Shown: positions 10,404 through 19,832 of the stretch, piece by piece | Layout of the letters: each line of letters begins with the position of its first letter | How positions within the stretch are numbered: position 1 is the stretch's first letter | DNA from: Limibacter armeniacum | GTDB taxonomy: Bacteria; Bacteroidota; Bacteroidia; Cytophagales; Flammeovirgaceae | Direction: 5' to 3' | Assembly (NCBI RefSeq): GCF_036880985.1 | Contig: NZ_JBAJNO010000001.1 | Location: forward strand, 186,001-250,000 | DNA length: 64,000 nucleotides | Position numbers and translations under genes: made by a program | Notes under the pieces: generated by a model | Seen by the model: the letters and a program-made list of their open reading frames with translations, nothing else | Databases searched by the model: none | Told to the model about the DNA's origin: nothing

Positions 10404-10535
10404 TTTTTTATAAACTCCTGAATTAATGATTAAAGAAATCTCCTTCGACTTCGCTCAGGAACCTTGCATTGTTAGCTGAGCGGAGCCGAAGCCGATAAAA
10501 CGAGTTTATCTTCTAATTAGGAGATCTATAAATGA
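10404..10535 (-). repeat. Dispersed hairpin repeat, family A, copy 1 (inverted)
   Basis: Read on the minus strand this matches copies at 38.1-38.5 and 42.5-42.6 kb: TTTATAGATC end, CTAATT, GTTTTATCGGCTTCGGCT, CGCTCAGC, a short variable loop, GGTTCCTGAGCGAAGTCGAA, GGAGATTTCTTTA and a TTTATAAA end. The two GC-rich arms form a long stem, and the AT-rich ends are inverted repeats. It fills most of the gap between the DUF1800 and GH28-like genes. No coding capacity. Confidence 0.8.
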
Positions 10536-10622
10536 AGAAAAAATAGGTTACACGCTAAGCAAAGGTTCGTTATGAAGCGATTCAAATTCTTCTTTCCTTC
10601 CTTGGGATAAAAAATACACCTT

Positions 10623-12215
10623 CTATTTTATTTTCAATGCTTTTTCCTTCGCATTTTCTGAATAGGTTACTACATTTTTTGCTTCCAATAGGTTTATGTT
10701 TGTATCGGTAAGATTGATATTTTTTGAGTCCTCTCCTTTTATTTCAATAAGGTTTTCAATCTTGCCAACCGGTTTCAAATGCTTGATATTTAATTTTTGT
10801 GTATTCTTTAAAACTATGGCAGCTCCTGCTTCCGGCTTGATATCCAAGTTCAGTTGCTCAAAACTGCTTTCCCGTACATCATCCATTACAATTGCCGGAC
10901 GATTGTCGTGATTACGCAATGACATGGTTACATTCTTCATTTTCAAACCTTTTACGTGCCTGATATACATACCATAAGACGGTAAAGCTCCAAAGAAATG
11001 TTGTTCCGGATAACGGGCTTCATCTTCCGGGATTTCTCTATTTTTCGCATCCTCTAAGTCTCCAAAACCTGTGTATGAAAAATGGATATTTTCCATGGTT
11101 ACATTTTCGATATAATGGTTCGGTAATCCCGTAAACATAATGCCTTCTGTAGGCGGGTCCATTCGCCCTGTCAGCCTTCCTTCGATATTTTTGAACGTTA
11201 TGTTTCTGATTTTTCCCACCGGGCGACCTTCAGGTTTAACATCCGATTTAAATACTTGCCTGATGGATGCGGAGTAATCACGCCCTCTATTTCCTAACCT
11301 CAAAAAGATCGGTCCACCACAGTTGTACATCTTGATATTGGACATTTCCACATTTTCTATCACTGCTCCATCCACTGCCAAAAGCTTAATGGCACCGCGT
11401 CTGCTATCAAAAAATTGACAATCCGTTACTTTTATATTCCTGAAACCAGACTTGGAAGCCGTTCCAAATTTTACTGAAGCCCAATAACTGCTGATCGTAC
11501 AGTTTAATATATTGAAATTCTCACAAATTTTATCCACACTGCTTTTTAGACAAATCGCATCATCTAACACTTGAATATTGCAGTCTGTGATCCACACATT
11601 GGAACAACCATCATAGTTCATTCCATCATTGTTTCTATTTTCCTTGCTGTAAATGGCAGACTTGTTAAAATAAATCGTGTCACACTCCCTGAAATACACG
11701 CACCAAGAGCCTGAATTTTTGATGGTTACATTATCAAAACGAATATTCCTGCACTCTTCAATTCTGAATAATTTTGGTCTTTGGGGGCTATGCTTAAACA
11801 TATATCCTTTTCCATTTATTTCAGAACGGGGGTGTCCAGTAATCGTAATATTTTCCTGCCCGTTTGCATAAAAAAGACTCTTTGAAAAGTGTGGTTCTTC
11901 AGTAGCGACTGGCAATTCAGCATAATCTTCCAATGAAGAACTGCCGAACAACTCTACGAATTCATCCAACTTCAGGTGTATATTGCTTTTCAAAAATAAT
12001 GTTCCCGTCACGTAGGTACCTTTAGGGAAAAAAACAGTCCCTCCACCTGCCTCTGCTGCTGCATCAATCGCAGATTGTATCGCTTTGGTGCTAACTACCT
12101 TATGAGATTTTTTGGCTCCATAGTCAAGAATATTATATACCCTATCTGATGCATTTGCTACTGAAACAAGTAACAAGCCAACTATCATGGCTATACATTT
12201 AATCAATAATTTCAT
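10623..12215 (-). CDS. GH28-like right-handed beta-helix protein (polygalacturonase family)
   Basis: A Sec signal peptide (KLLIKCIAMIVGLLLVSVANAS) precedes a pectate-lyase-like start: YNILDYGAKKS, then AIQSAIDAAAEAGGGTVFFP. Parallel beta-helix rungs follow. The GH28 core acidic motifs appear as NNDGMNYDG and DDAICLKS (family NTDG and DD). The usual GHG histidine position reads SVKFGT, so classical polygalacturonase activity is doubtful. In this galactan locus the substrate may be another glycan side chain. It lies downstream of the PSCyt/DUF1501 block on the same strand but behind a terminator, so it probably has its own promoter. Confidence 0.75.
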   Translation of the reverse strand: MKLLIKCIAMIVGLLLVSVANASDRVYNILDYGAKKSHKVVSTKAIQSAIDAAAEAGGGTVFFPKGTYVTGTLFLKSNIHLKLDEFVELFGSSSLEDYAELPVATEEPHFSKSLFYANGQENITITGHPRSEINGKGYMFKHSPQRPKLFRIEECRNIRFDNVTIKNSGSWCVYFRECDTIYFNKSAIYSKENRNNDGMNYDGCSNVWITDCNIQVLDDAICLKSSVDKICENFNILNCTISSYWASVKFGTASKSGFRNIKVTDCQFFDSRRGAIKLLAVDGAVIENVEMSNIKMYNCGGPIFLRLGNRGRDYSASIRQVFKSDVKPEGRPVGKIRNITFKNIEGRLTGRMDPPTEGIMFTGLPNHYIENVTMENIHFSYTGFGDLEDAKNREIPEDEARYPEQHFFGALPSYGMYIRHVKGLKMKNVTMSLRNHDNRPAIVMDDVRESSFEQLNLDIKPEAGAAIVLKNTQKLNIKHLKPVGKIENLIEIKGEDSKNINLTDTNINLLEAKNVVTYSENAKEKALKIK

Positions 12216-12287
12216 CGTATAACTGTTTTAGTATTTAAAATTTCTTTCTGCCGTAGGCAACCGATCCCTTAGCTTTATTTTCTTAAA

Positions 12288-12325
12288 AAAATAGGATAAC
12301 CATCTGACTACGGTTACCCTATTTT
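12288..12325 (-). terminator. Terminator of the PSCyt/DUF1501 operon
   Basis: AAAATAGGATAACC (12288-12301) pairs with GGTTACCCTATTTT (12312-12325), with one wobble pair. The A run on the plus strand gives the T run for minus-strand transcripts. It lies just past the stop codon at 12332. Confidence 0.8.
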
Positions 12326-12331
12326 CATTTA

Positions 12332-13693
12332 TCAAATAATAACTTCCAGATCTGGCAACATTTGCTTTAGTTGCTCAATCTCCTGATCTGTGATATTGGT
12401 ATTCCACAAATACACTCGCTTGAGGGTCGGAAGCTTCTGCAAAACCTCAAAGCTTTTTGAAGTTACGGCTGTACCGTACAGGTTCAATACTTCTAAGTGC
12501 TTCAGCGACTTCAAGCTTGTAAGTCCTTCATCCGTGATCGGATTGTTGCAAATTTTGAGGTAAGTCAGGTTTTCAAATTGGCTTACCGTAGTCAACATAT
12601 CGTCTTTCAACTGATTCTCCGAAAGGTTAAGCCAAGTGACCTGCTGCTTGATGTTGCTCAGTTGAGCTAGTTGTTCAGCTTCCAGTTTCTTGATCTTCAG
12701 TTTGACATCTACCAATGGGCTGTTCGCTGCCAAATCCCGTAACATCCACCCTGACTTTACCAATTCCGTCCTTATGCCTTTCGGTATTGGCGCAACCTTT
12801 ACCTGCTCATAAAATGGCTTAGGCGAAACGTCCAACCCATAATCCCTCATCAGGAGAGCCGCTAAAGAGGCTGATGCTTTACCTTCAGTCAGGGTCATTG
12901 CGGAATCGGCTCCATTCCTGATCCACCAAGCCAATATCTCCTGTTCCGTAAAGGTCAAGGGTTCACCACTTGGCGGCATAAACTTCACATGCCCATGCGG
13001 ATAGGTGGTTCTGACAAACAGCGGACTTTTATAAGGCTGCTCTGCCAACACTACCTGACCGTGCTCCCCGCCTGCCATCAATCCCTGATAGGATGTAAGG
13101 TTCAGTTTTCCTTTGGCTTTTGCCGGATTATGGCAACTGACACATTTCTGTTGAAATACCGGCTGTAGCAAGTGAGTGAATACCTGCACAGAATCAGGGC
13201 TATCGGGTAGACTTAATATCTGTCCACTGTCTGAAGTATCTCCCGCCAATTTTTTGACTACTTCGGGCGCATATTGGATCAGGTATTCCTCTCCGTGGGT
13301 CAAGTTGCCACCCAAATGTCCTGTCAAGGATAACATCAATATAATGACTGAGGAGATTAGAATGGACTCCACTTTATTTTTCAAGAAAACCCCAACTCTT
13401 AACCCCCAGTACACGAGTGACAAAATTGTCACCCCTATACCAAACCACTTATGCCAAGCCAATGCTTCGTTGCCATAGCCTCCTCCTTGTTCAAGCATCA
13501 GACCTGCTCCAACCGATGCCATTGAACCAAAAACGCCAGAAAGCAGGGAAAATGAGATGGCTTTATTCAGATAACCGAACCGGTCGGGCTTAAAATAATA
13601 TAGCAGTTCCATCAGGAATGCCAATACCAAAAAGCCTATCGGCAAGTGTACCAGCAATGGATGGAAGCGTCCTAAAAACAGTGCGATATTCAT
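12332..13693 (-). CDS. DUF2231 membrane protein with c-type cytochrome and leucine-rich repeats
   Basis: The 453-residue protein starts with RFHPLLVHLPIGFLVLAFLM and three further membrane helices (to about residue 130), a DUF2231-type module. Next is a Planctomycete-type cytochrome c domain with one CVSCH heme site and the distal MPPSGEPLTFTEQEIL...WIRNGA signature. The C-terminal ~110 residues are leucine-rich repeats (LTYLKICNNPITDEGLTSL and similar). The heme domain should lie on the periplasmic side. It is the last gene of a four-gene minus-strand operon with 7-21 bp gaps. The partner set suggests an extracytoplasmic redox or carbohydrate-modifying complex, but no reaction is known. Confidence 0.85.
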   Translation of the reverse strand: MNIALFLGRFHPLLVHLPIGFLVLAFLMELLYYFKPDRFGYLNKAISFSLLSGVFGSMASVGAGLMLEQGGGYGNEALAWHKWFGIGVTILSLVYWGLRVGVFLKNKVESILISSVIILMLSLTGHLGGNLTHGEEYLIQYAPEVVKKLAGDTSDSGQILSLPDSPDSVQVFTHLLQPVFQQKCVSCHNPAKAKGKLNLTSYQGLMAGGEHGQVVLAEQPYKSPLFVRTTYPHGHVKFMPPSGEPLTFTEQEILAWWIRNGADSAMTLTEGKASASLAALLMRDYGLDVSPKPFYEQVKVAPIPKGIRTELVKSGWMLRDLAANSPLVDVKLKIKKLEAEQLAQLSNIKQQVTWLNLSENQLKDDMLTTVSQFENLTYLKICNNPITDEGLTSLKSLKHLEVLNLYGTAVTSKSFEVLQKLPTLKRVYLWNTNITDQEIEQLKQMLPDLEVII

Positions 13694-13714
13694 ATCAATA
13701 CAGATAAAAAATAG

Positions 13715-14827
13715 TTAAACTCTTTCCAGCTTCAACGGTGGTGTGCCGTTTGCATTCCACTGGCATACATACAGGTTCTTGTCTTCATCAATACATACAT
13801 CATGACCGTGAAAGATCGGTTTTTCAGGCAACTGGAATGCAGGCTGCAAACCTCCGTCAATGTATTCAGGGGCTGTTCCTCCCGGATTGGATACCACGGT
13901 ATCTCCTTCCAAGACAGTTACAAATCCTGTATGGGCTTTCCAGTCAAACTCTCCTTCCCTTGTCTTTGACCAGCACACCCCAGCATAAAGATTCTGGTCG
14001 TCAAAAACAGGACGGCAGACAAACATATTCGGCAATGCCAATGTGCGGACATACTTTCCATCAAGCGTGAAGAACTTAAAGGCATTCTGACTTCTGGACG
14101 TACACACCACCAAAGGCTGCTTGGGATCTCTGTAGTCGATCGCCACGCCGTGGGCATTGCGCAGGTCATAGTTTTTATCCTTATTGTTATGTCCTCCCCA
14201 ATGTCGGATGTATTCACCACGAGAATTGTACTGAATGATATAATCCATACCGTAACCATCCGCCACATAGATGTCCCCATTCGGTCCAACCGCTACTTCT
14301 GTTGGACAGAATGCATCTCCGGGCTTATAGATGCCAATGGTTTGCGGATGCCCGATATCAAAAACTACTCTGCCATCCATGGTGGTTTTGGTCACACGTC
14401 CATTGTGCTTGACCCACTTGCCGTTTTTGTCCAAATACCAACCTGAATCCGTCAGGTACAGGAAATCTTCTCCTCCTTCATCCATAATGGACAGTCCATG
14501 TCCGCCAGGATAGGCAGTACCCCAGTAATCCAGTAGCTTTCCTGACTTGTCAAAGATCATGATGTTGTTTTGGGGATGATCTCCAATCATGACCAATCTT
14601 CCCTTGCTGTCCATGACCATTTCATGGCAGTTCAGGATCGGGTTTCTTACCTTGCTGATCTTGCACCAGTCATTCACTACCTTGTACTGGTAATCTCCAT
14701 GCCCGACAATGACAGGCTCCTTCAGGGTTTTGCCTAAGAGGTTGCCAGCTCCCAAAAATGGTGTGAGTGCCATCAATCCTCCTGCCTGCATCCCTTTCTT
14801 TATAAATTTTCTTCTCGATTCCATCAA
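13715..14827 (-). CDS. NHL-repeat beta-propeller protein, Tat-exported
   Basis: The product (370 residues) opens with a twin-arginine signal (SRRKFIKKGMQAGG, then hydrophobic LMALTPFLGAGN). NHL-type propeller blades follow: GDHPQNNIMIFDKSGKLLDY, PTEVAVGPNGDIYVADGYG, and NAHGVAIDYRDPKQPLVVC. Similar propellers occur in peptidyl-alpha-hydroxyglycine amidating lyases, but activity cannot be assigned. It sits 7 bp after the DUF1501 gene and 21 bp before the DUF2231 gene, so it is co-transcribed with both. Like its DUF1501 neighbour it would be exported folded. Confidence 0.8.
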   Translation of the reverse strand: MMESRRKFIKKGMQAGGLMALTPFLGAGNLLGKTLKEPVIVGHGDYQYKVVNDWCKISKVRNPILNCHEMVMDSKGRLVMIGDHPQNNIMIFDKSGKLLDYWGTAYPGGHGLSIMDEGGEDFLYLTDSGWYLDKNGKWVKHNGRVTKTTMDGRVVFDIGHPQTIGIYKPGDAFCPTEVAVGPNGDIYVADGYGMDYIIQYNSRGEYIRHWGGHNNKDKNYDLRNAHGVAIDYRDPKQPLVVCTSRSQNAFKFFTLDGKYVRTLALPNMFVCRPVFDDQNLYAGVCWSKTREGEFDWKAHTGFVTVLEGDTVVSNPGGTAPEYIDGGLQPAFQLPEKPIFHGHDVCIDEDKNLYVCQWNANGTPPLKLERV

Positions 14828-14834
14828 ATCCGGT

Positions 14835-16319
14835 TTAAGTCAGTATATCATGTACCACATGTCCATGTACATCAGTCAGCCTGTACCTTCTGCCTTGAGC
14901 CTTATAAGTCAAGCGCTCATGGTCAACTCCCATCAGGTGGAGCAATGTTGCATGGAAATCATGTACGTGAACCGGATTTTCCGCCACGTTGTAACTGAAG
15001 TCGTCCGTAGCGCCATAGGTAAAGCCCGGCTTGACACCAGCGCCCGCCATCCACATGGTAAAGCACCTTGGGTGATGATCCCTACCATAATTGGTATTGG
15101 TCAGCTTGCCTTGTGAGTACACAGTTCTGCCAAACTCACCGCCCCATATTACCAAGGTATCTTCCAGTAATCCGCGTTGTTTCAGGTCCTTGATCAGTGC
15201 AGCATTCGCCTGATCCGTATTCTTGCATTGGCGTTTGATGGCACCCGGCAGGTATGAATGGTGATCCCATCCTCTGTGGTACAGCTGCACAAACTTTACA
15301 TCCTTTTCGAGCAGCTTACGCGCCAGCAGACAGTTGGCAGCATAGGTTCCCGGATTTTTGCTGTCCTTACCATACATCTCAAAAGTCGCTTCTGACTCAT
15401 CAGACATATCCGTTACTTCAGGCACAGAGGTTTGCATTCTGTAAGCCATCTCGTACTGGGAAATTCTGGCTTCCACCTCAGGGTCACCATATGCGCTGTT
15501 TTGCAACTGATTGATATTCTTGAGATAGTCCAGCATTCTGCCCCTGTCATGCCCGTCATAGTTTTCAGGATTGTTCAGGAAAAGCACCGGATCAGCCCCT
15601 GATCGGAATTGAACTCCTTGATGTTCTGTGGGCAAAAAGCCATTGCCCCAAAGGCGGGAATAAAGCGGCTGTCCTCCTCCATTCTTGGAAACGAGTACGA
15701 CAAACGTGGGCAGGTTCTGGTTGTCAGAACCCAAACCATAGCTGACCCATGACCCGATAGAGGGTCTTCCTGCCAACTGGTGTCCAGTCTGGAAGAAGGT
15801 AATCGCCGGATCGTGGTTGATCTGCTCAGTGTACATGGACTTGATGAAACACAGGTCGTCCACCACTTCAGCCGTATGCGGCATCAGTTCGCTGACCCAT
15901 GCACGGCTTTCCCCGTACTGGTCAAATTTGTACATGGAAGGCGCAATCGGCAACGACGACTGAGAGGCACTCATGCCTGTCAATCGTTGTGTTCCCCGCA
16001 CAGAACCGGGCAGATCTTTACCGAACATATTTTGCAGTTCGGGTTTGTAATCAAACGTCTCGAACTGGGAAGGTCCCCCACTCTGGAACAGGTAGATAAC
16101 CCTTTTTGCCTTTGGGGCAAAGTGAGGCAGTCCTGCCAATCCATTTGCAGGAGATGGTGCTGAACCTGCGAACAGGTTACCAGCTCCCATCAAGTTACCA
16201 AGCGCCACCGCTCCCAGTCCCAAAGAGGTTTTGGTCAGGAAGTTTCTTCTGCTCATCATCTTCTCCTCCTGCTCCAGCGCTTTGTGCGTTATCTTTTTCT
16301 TGTGATGTTCATTACACAT
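14835..16319 (-). CDS. DUF1501 family (sulfatase-superfamily) protein, Tat-exported
   Basis: This 494-residue DUF1501 protein of the planctomycete type has a twin-arginine signal ([19 protein letters not shown] at about residue 23). Landmarks include [20 protein letters not shown], a [10 protein letters not shown] segment, HRGWDHHSY and GEFGRTVY. The C-terminal [20 protein letters not shown] is the usual end. The ATG may lie at the annotated first codon or at the MMSRR pair. It follows the PSCyt gene by 21 bp. PSCyt (DUF1549/DUF1553) and DUF1501 genes are a conserved pair in Planctomycetes, Verrucomicrobia and some Bacteroidota; the biochemistry is unproven. Confidence 0.9.
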   Translation of the reverse strand: MCNEHHKKKITHKALEQEEKMMSRRNFLTKTSLGLGAVALGNLMGAGNLFAGSAPSPANGLAGLPHFAPKAKRVIYLFQSGGPSQFETFDYKPELQNMFGKDLPGSVRGTQRLTGMSASQSSLPIAPSMYKFDQYGESRAWVSELMPHTAEVVDDLCFIKSMYTEQINHDPAITFFQTGHQLAGRPSIGSWVSYGLGSDNQNLPTFVVLVSKNGGGQPLYSRLWGNGFLPTEHQGVQFRSGADPVLFLNNPENYDGHDRGRMLDYLKNINQLQNSAYGDPEVEARISQYEMAYRMQTSVPEVTDMSDESEATFEMYGKDSKNPGTYAANCLLARKLLEKDVKFVQLYHRGWDHHSYLPGAIKRQCKNTDQANAALIKDLKQRGLLEDTLVIWGGEFGRTVYSQGKLTNTNYGRDHHPRCFTMWMAGAGVKPGFTYGATDDFSYNVAENPVHVHDFHATLLHLMGVDHERLTYKAQGRRYRLTDVHGHVVHDILT

Positions 16320-16340
16320 AATATCGTTGCAATTAGCGTT

Positions 16341-19300
16341 TTATCGTTTGGTAATACTTGCATCAGAATTCATCATGACGCTGGCTACTATCGCATTGGC
16401 AGCCACCCTGTTCAGGTCAAGTGCCTGATCAATCTTGTACTCTCCAGCTTCCAGCCATCCTTTTGCTTTTTTCGGATCATTGCGGAACTGTTCATACTCT
16501 TTTTGGGACATTTCCACCAATACCGTCATCTCCGCAGCAGAAGGTTGTTTACCCGTCAACCTGCGGTAAGCATTCTTGATGCTTTGTTCTGTACTTCCCT
16601 CTCTTGTGATGCTTTCGCCAATCACTTTTGCCGCTTCCAGATAAGTCGGATCATTGAGCAGTACCAAAGCCTGTAATGGCGTATTGGTTTTCTGTCTCGT
16701 TACGGTACACTCTGTCCGCTCCGGCTGATCAAAAGTGGCCAGTGTCGGATTCGGTACGGTCCTTTTCCATATCGTGTAAAGGCTTCTGCGGTATAGTTTA
16801 TCCCCTGTGTCCTGCACGTATTTGGCACTGTTCATTGCCCACAGTCCTTCCGGCTGATATGTTCTGACACTTTCTCCTCCAATGGTATCATTCAGCAGTC
16901 CGCTAGCCAATAGGGCATTGTCTCGCATCATTTCACTGGATAGCCTCAAGCTTGGCCCTCTTGCCAGCAGGATATTGTTCGGATCCTGCTCACGCAATGT
17001 TTTGGAAGCCTTGGATGATTGTCTATAGGTGGCAGACATCACGATCTGCTTAACGGTTTGCTTAATGTCCCAACCTGATTCGATAAAAGAGATTGCCAAC
17101 CAATCCAATAACTCCGGATGGCTTGGCAGACTTCCCTGATTACCAAAGTCATCTGCTGTATCGACCAATCCTTTACCAAAGAACTGCTGCCAGTACCTGT
17201 TGACGGTCACCCTTGATGTGAGAGGATGTTGCGGATTCATCAGCCATTTAGCCAATCCCAAACGGTTTTTAGGCAATGAATCATTCCATGCCAGAATGGA
17301 GGATGGTACATCAGGGAATACTTCCTCTCCATGTGCATCGTAGTTGCCTCTTTCCAAGATATAGGATGGTCTTCGTTCTTCCATCTCCTTCATCACCATC
17401 ATTTCCTGTACAGGCTCTATGCTATCAAACAGCACTGTTCTTGATGCCAGCAATGTTTGTTTTGCCTTTTGGATTTCCGGTACCTGTGTAGTCAGGTAAT
17501 GCTGTGTCAGCAGTTCTTTTTGTGTTGCTGTCAGCGCATCCGGTTTGGTACGGCATAGCTCCGTCAGGTATTCAGGGTTGACCAATGCTTTGACTTCCAA
17601 TGCTGTCAGTGTTCTGCGATACACGCTGATATTGTCCACTGAAGCACCTTTGATGCCTACACCTCTCCATCTTGCCCCGATCTGCAATCCGGGTTCGATG
17701 GCATCTTTATAGATCTGATCCCTGTAATCGAAGAAAATGATGTCCTTGTAAAGGTTGTCGGTTTCCGTTTGAGTGGCTACTTCTGTCCCGTTCATGTACA
17801 GCTTTAAGCCTGAAGCCTTGCTGCTGCCATCATAGGTCATCATCAGGTGTATCCATTTATTCCTTTCAACCGTATCTGCCGAAAGTTTGACAATGGCATT
17901 ATCCGGCCAAGTATGTGCGAGCATCAGTTCCAGCTTGTTGTCTTTCAGATAGAGATGGTAACCTTTGTAGCTGTGCAGTCTTGTTCCCTTGTTCTTGTGG
18001 AAAATGACACCTTCCTTCAGGCTGTCCGGCAGGTTGACCCAGATGCCAATACTGAACGGATCTTTACGTTTGAAGACACCTACTTTCTCAAGATCCAGCC
18101 AAGCATCTCCGTCCATACGCAGTCCCATCTGGTTGTAGCCTTTCGAAAACGTTGGCTCTTCCTTGGCTGAAAACTGTCGGTCCATCTTGCCGGATTTTCT
18201 GTTGCCAACCTTATTCTTAAGGTTTCCATCCAACAGGTATTCCCCTTCCTTATTTTTTTCAGCAGGCAATTTACCAAGCTTTTGGTAGCCAAAATGGCTT
18301 ACCCAATCCTGTGCCTCATTCTTGTGAGCGGTGACAGTTTCTGCCAATTTACTTTCATCTTCCTTCGCTACTTTCTGCAAATAGCTGATCACTTCTTCCT
18401 GTATTTTGTTTGGCAAAAGCATGGTCGGAACAGGCATTGCCATATCCCATGAAATCTGTCCGGTCTCATTGACATTATTGAAAAAGCTGTAAAGCTCATA
18501 GAAGTTCTTTTGTGAAATCGGGTCGTACTTATGGTCATGGCAACGGGCACATGCCACCGTCAGTCCCATCAGTCCTTTCCCTACTGTAGACGCTCTATCT
18601 GCCACATATTCTACCCTGAATTCCTCATCTACAATTCCTCCTTCCAGGTTCTGTGGATGCAACCTATTAAATGCCGTTGCCAATAGCTGTTCTTTGGTAG
18701 GATTGGGCAACAGGTCACCTGCCAATTGCCATTCCACAAACTGGTCAAATGGCATATTCTCATTGTAGGACTTGATCACCCAGTCACGCCAAGGGCTTAC
18801 ATCCCTGTAGCGGTCTACCTGATAGCCATGCGTATCGGCATAACGTGCAAGGTCCATCCATCCGGCTGCCATCTGCTCGCCATAATGGTTTGAATTGAGC
18901 AAACGATCCACCTGCTTTTCGTAAGCATTTTCCGAGCGGTCTTCCAAGAAGTTGTTGATCTCTTCCGGTGTTGGCGGCAAACCTGTCAGGTCAAGTGAAA
19001 GACGACGCAACAAGGTTGCCTTATCTGCTTCTTCTGAAGGATTGTAACCGTCTATTTCCAGCTTTTTGACCACAAACTGGTCAATCGGATTTTTGACCCA
19101 ATCCTTATGTTTTACTTCGGGTAGTGCCGGTTTCTTAGGTGAGATAAATGCCCAGTGTGGACGGTATTCCGCACCATCCTCAATCCATTTAATCAGGATA
19201 GCCTTTTCTCTATCTGTCAGGTTCAGGTTGGATTCCTTCGTAGGCATTACATAATCCTTGTCCTCTGACACAATCCGGTGAAATACCTCACTTGCCTCCA

Positions 19301-19613
19301 GGTCACCCGGCTTGATTGCCACACGTCCCGTTTCCTCGTTGTATTTGGCGTAAGCAGTTTCTGCAATATCCAGCCTAAGTCCACCTTTCTGGTTTGCCTT
19401 GTCAGGTCCGTGACAGAGGTAACATTTATCAGAAAGGATTGGCTTCACGTGTATGTTGAAGTCCAGTTCTGCCGGCAGGTCATTGTAGGCTTCCAGCTGT
19501 GCTGTCGGGACTTTAGTGGAACAGCCCACCATCCAATAACAACAAAGTAGAAATCCTGCAAAAACTGACAGCATCAGGTATTTGCTAGGTGTTTTCATCA
19601 TATCATTTTTCAA
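16341..19613 (-). CDS. PSCyt1-DUF1549-LamG-DUF1553 lipoprotein (Planctomycete-type cytochrome)
   Basis: A lipoprotein signal (lipobox MVGC-S) precedes a PSCyt1 domain with the heme site CYLCHGPDKANQ and the distal MPTKESNLNLT methionine. A DUF1549 domain follows with LRRLSLDLTGLPPTPEEI and a second CxxCH (ACARCHDHKYDPIS). Then come a Laminin-G/concanavalin-like insert (about residues 490-680), probably carbohydrate-binding, and a C-terminal DUF1553 domain (NRYWQQFFGKGLVDTADDFG; RTECTVTRQKTNTPLQAL). The 1090-residue length is usual for LamG-containing members. It is the first gene of the four-gene operon. About 110 bp upstream of its ATG lies the CCCCC-type motif shared with the agar genes. 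Confidence 0.9.
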   Translation of the reverse strand: MKNDMMKTPSKYLMLSVFAGFLLCCYWMVGCSTKVPTAQLEAYNDLPAELDFNIHVKPILSDKCYLCHGPDKANQKGGLRLDIAETAYAKYNEETGRVAIKPGDLEASEVFHRIVSEDKDYVMPTKESNLNLTDREKAILIKWIEDGAEYRPHWAFISPKKPALPEVKHKDWVKNPIDQFVVKKLEIDGYNPSEEADKATLLRRLSLDLTGLPPTPEEINNFLEDRSENAYEKQVDRLLNSNHYGEQMAAGWMDLARYADTHGYQVDRYRDVSPWRDWVIKSYNENMPFDQFVEWQLAGDLLPNPTKEQLLATAFNRLHPQNLEGGIVDEEFRVEYVADRASTVGKGLMGLTVACARCHDHKYDPISQKNFYELYSFFNNVNETGQISWDMAMPVPTMLLPNKIQEEVISYLQKVAKEDESKLAETVTAHKNEAQDWVSHFGYQKLGKLPAEKNKEGEYLLDGNLKNKVGNRKSGKMDRQFSAKEEPTFSKGYNQMGLRMDGDAWLDLEKVGVFKRKDPFSIGIWVNLPDSLKEGVIFHKNKGTRLHSYKGYHLYLKDNKLELMLAHTWPDNAIVKLSADTVERNKWIHLMMTYDGSSKASGLKLYMNGTEVATQTETDNLYKDIIFFDYRDQIYKDAIEPGLQIGARWRGVGIKGASVDNISVYRRTLTALEVKALVNPEYLTELCRTKPDALTATQKELLTQHYLTTQVPEIQKAKQTLLASRTVLFDSIEPVQEMMVMKEMEERRPSYILERGNYDAHGEEVFPDVPSSILAWNDSLPKNRLGLAKWLMNPQHPLTSRVTVNRYWQQFFGKGLVDTADDFGNQGSLPSHPELLDWLAISFIESGWDIKQTVKQIVMSATYRQSSKASKTLREQDPNNILLARGPSLRLSSEMMRDNALLASGLLNDTIGGESVRTYQPEGLWAMNSAKYVQDTGDKLYRRSLYTIWKRTVPNPTLATFDQPERTECTVTRQKTNTPLQALVLLNDPTYLEAAKVIGESITREGSTEQSIKNAYRRLTGKQPSAAEMTVLVEMSQKEYEQFRNDPKKAKGWLEAGEYKIDQALDLNRVAANAIVASVMMNSDASITKR

Positions 19614-19719
19614 GAAAAAAGTAGCACTCTATTTATTAGTCAAATTGTTAAATGAGATAAAGCGTCTATCCTCTAAAGTAAATCTATTCTATACAATACG
19701 AGTAGAATAAACACTTATG

Positions 19720-19737
19720 AAAAAGGGGGTGAAATCT
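19720..19737 (-). promoter_or_regulatory. CCCCC-type upstream motif, PSCyt operon site
   Basis: On the minus strand this reads AGATTTCACCCCCTTTTT, about 110 bp before the PSCyt start. It matches the same motif, in the same orientation relative to the gene, upstream of GH2, BNR/sulfatase, SusC and GH29. A second, oppositely oriented match (ACAGATTTACCCCC) lies at 19787-19800. Confidence 0.55.
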
Positions 19738-19832
19738 TGCTTAAACATTAAAGTCAGGTTGATGCGCAGCCATCCTCAATATTTTTACAGATTTACCCCC
19801 GTACCGCTTTGGTTTTAGCCTATTGATGCCAA

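Noticed and set aside
16341-19613. Sulfatase-maturation or sulfate-ester function for the PSCyt protein
   Set aside because: No radical-SAM cysteine motif is present; its cysteines are CxxCH heme sites.
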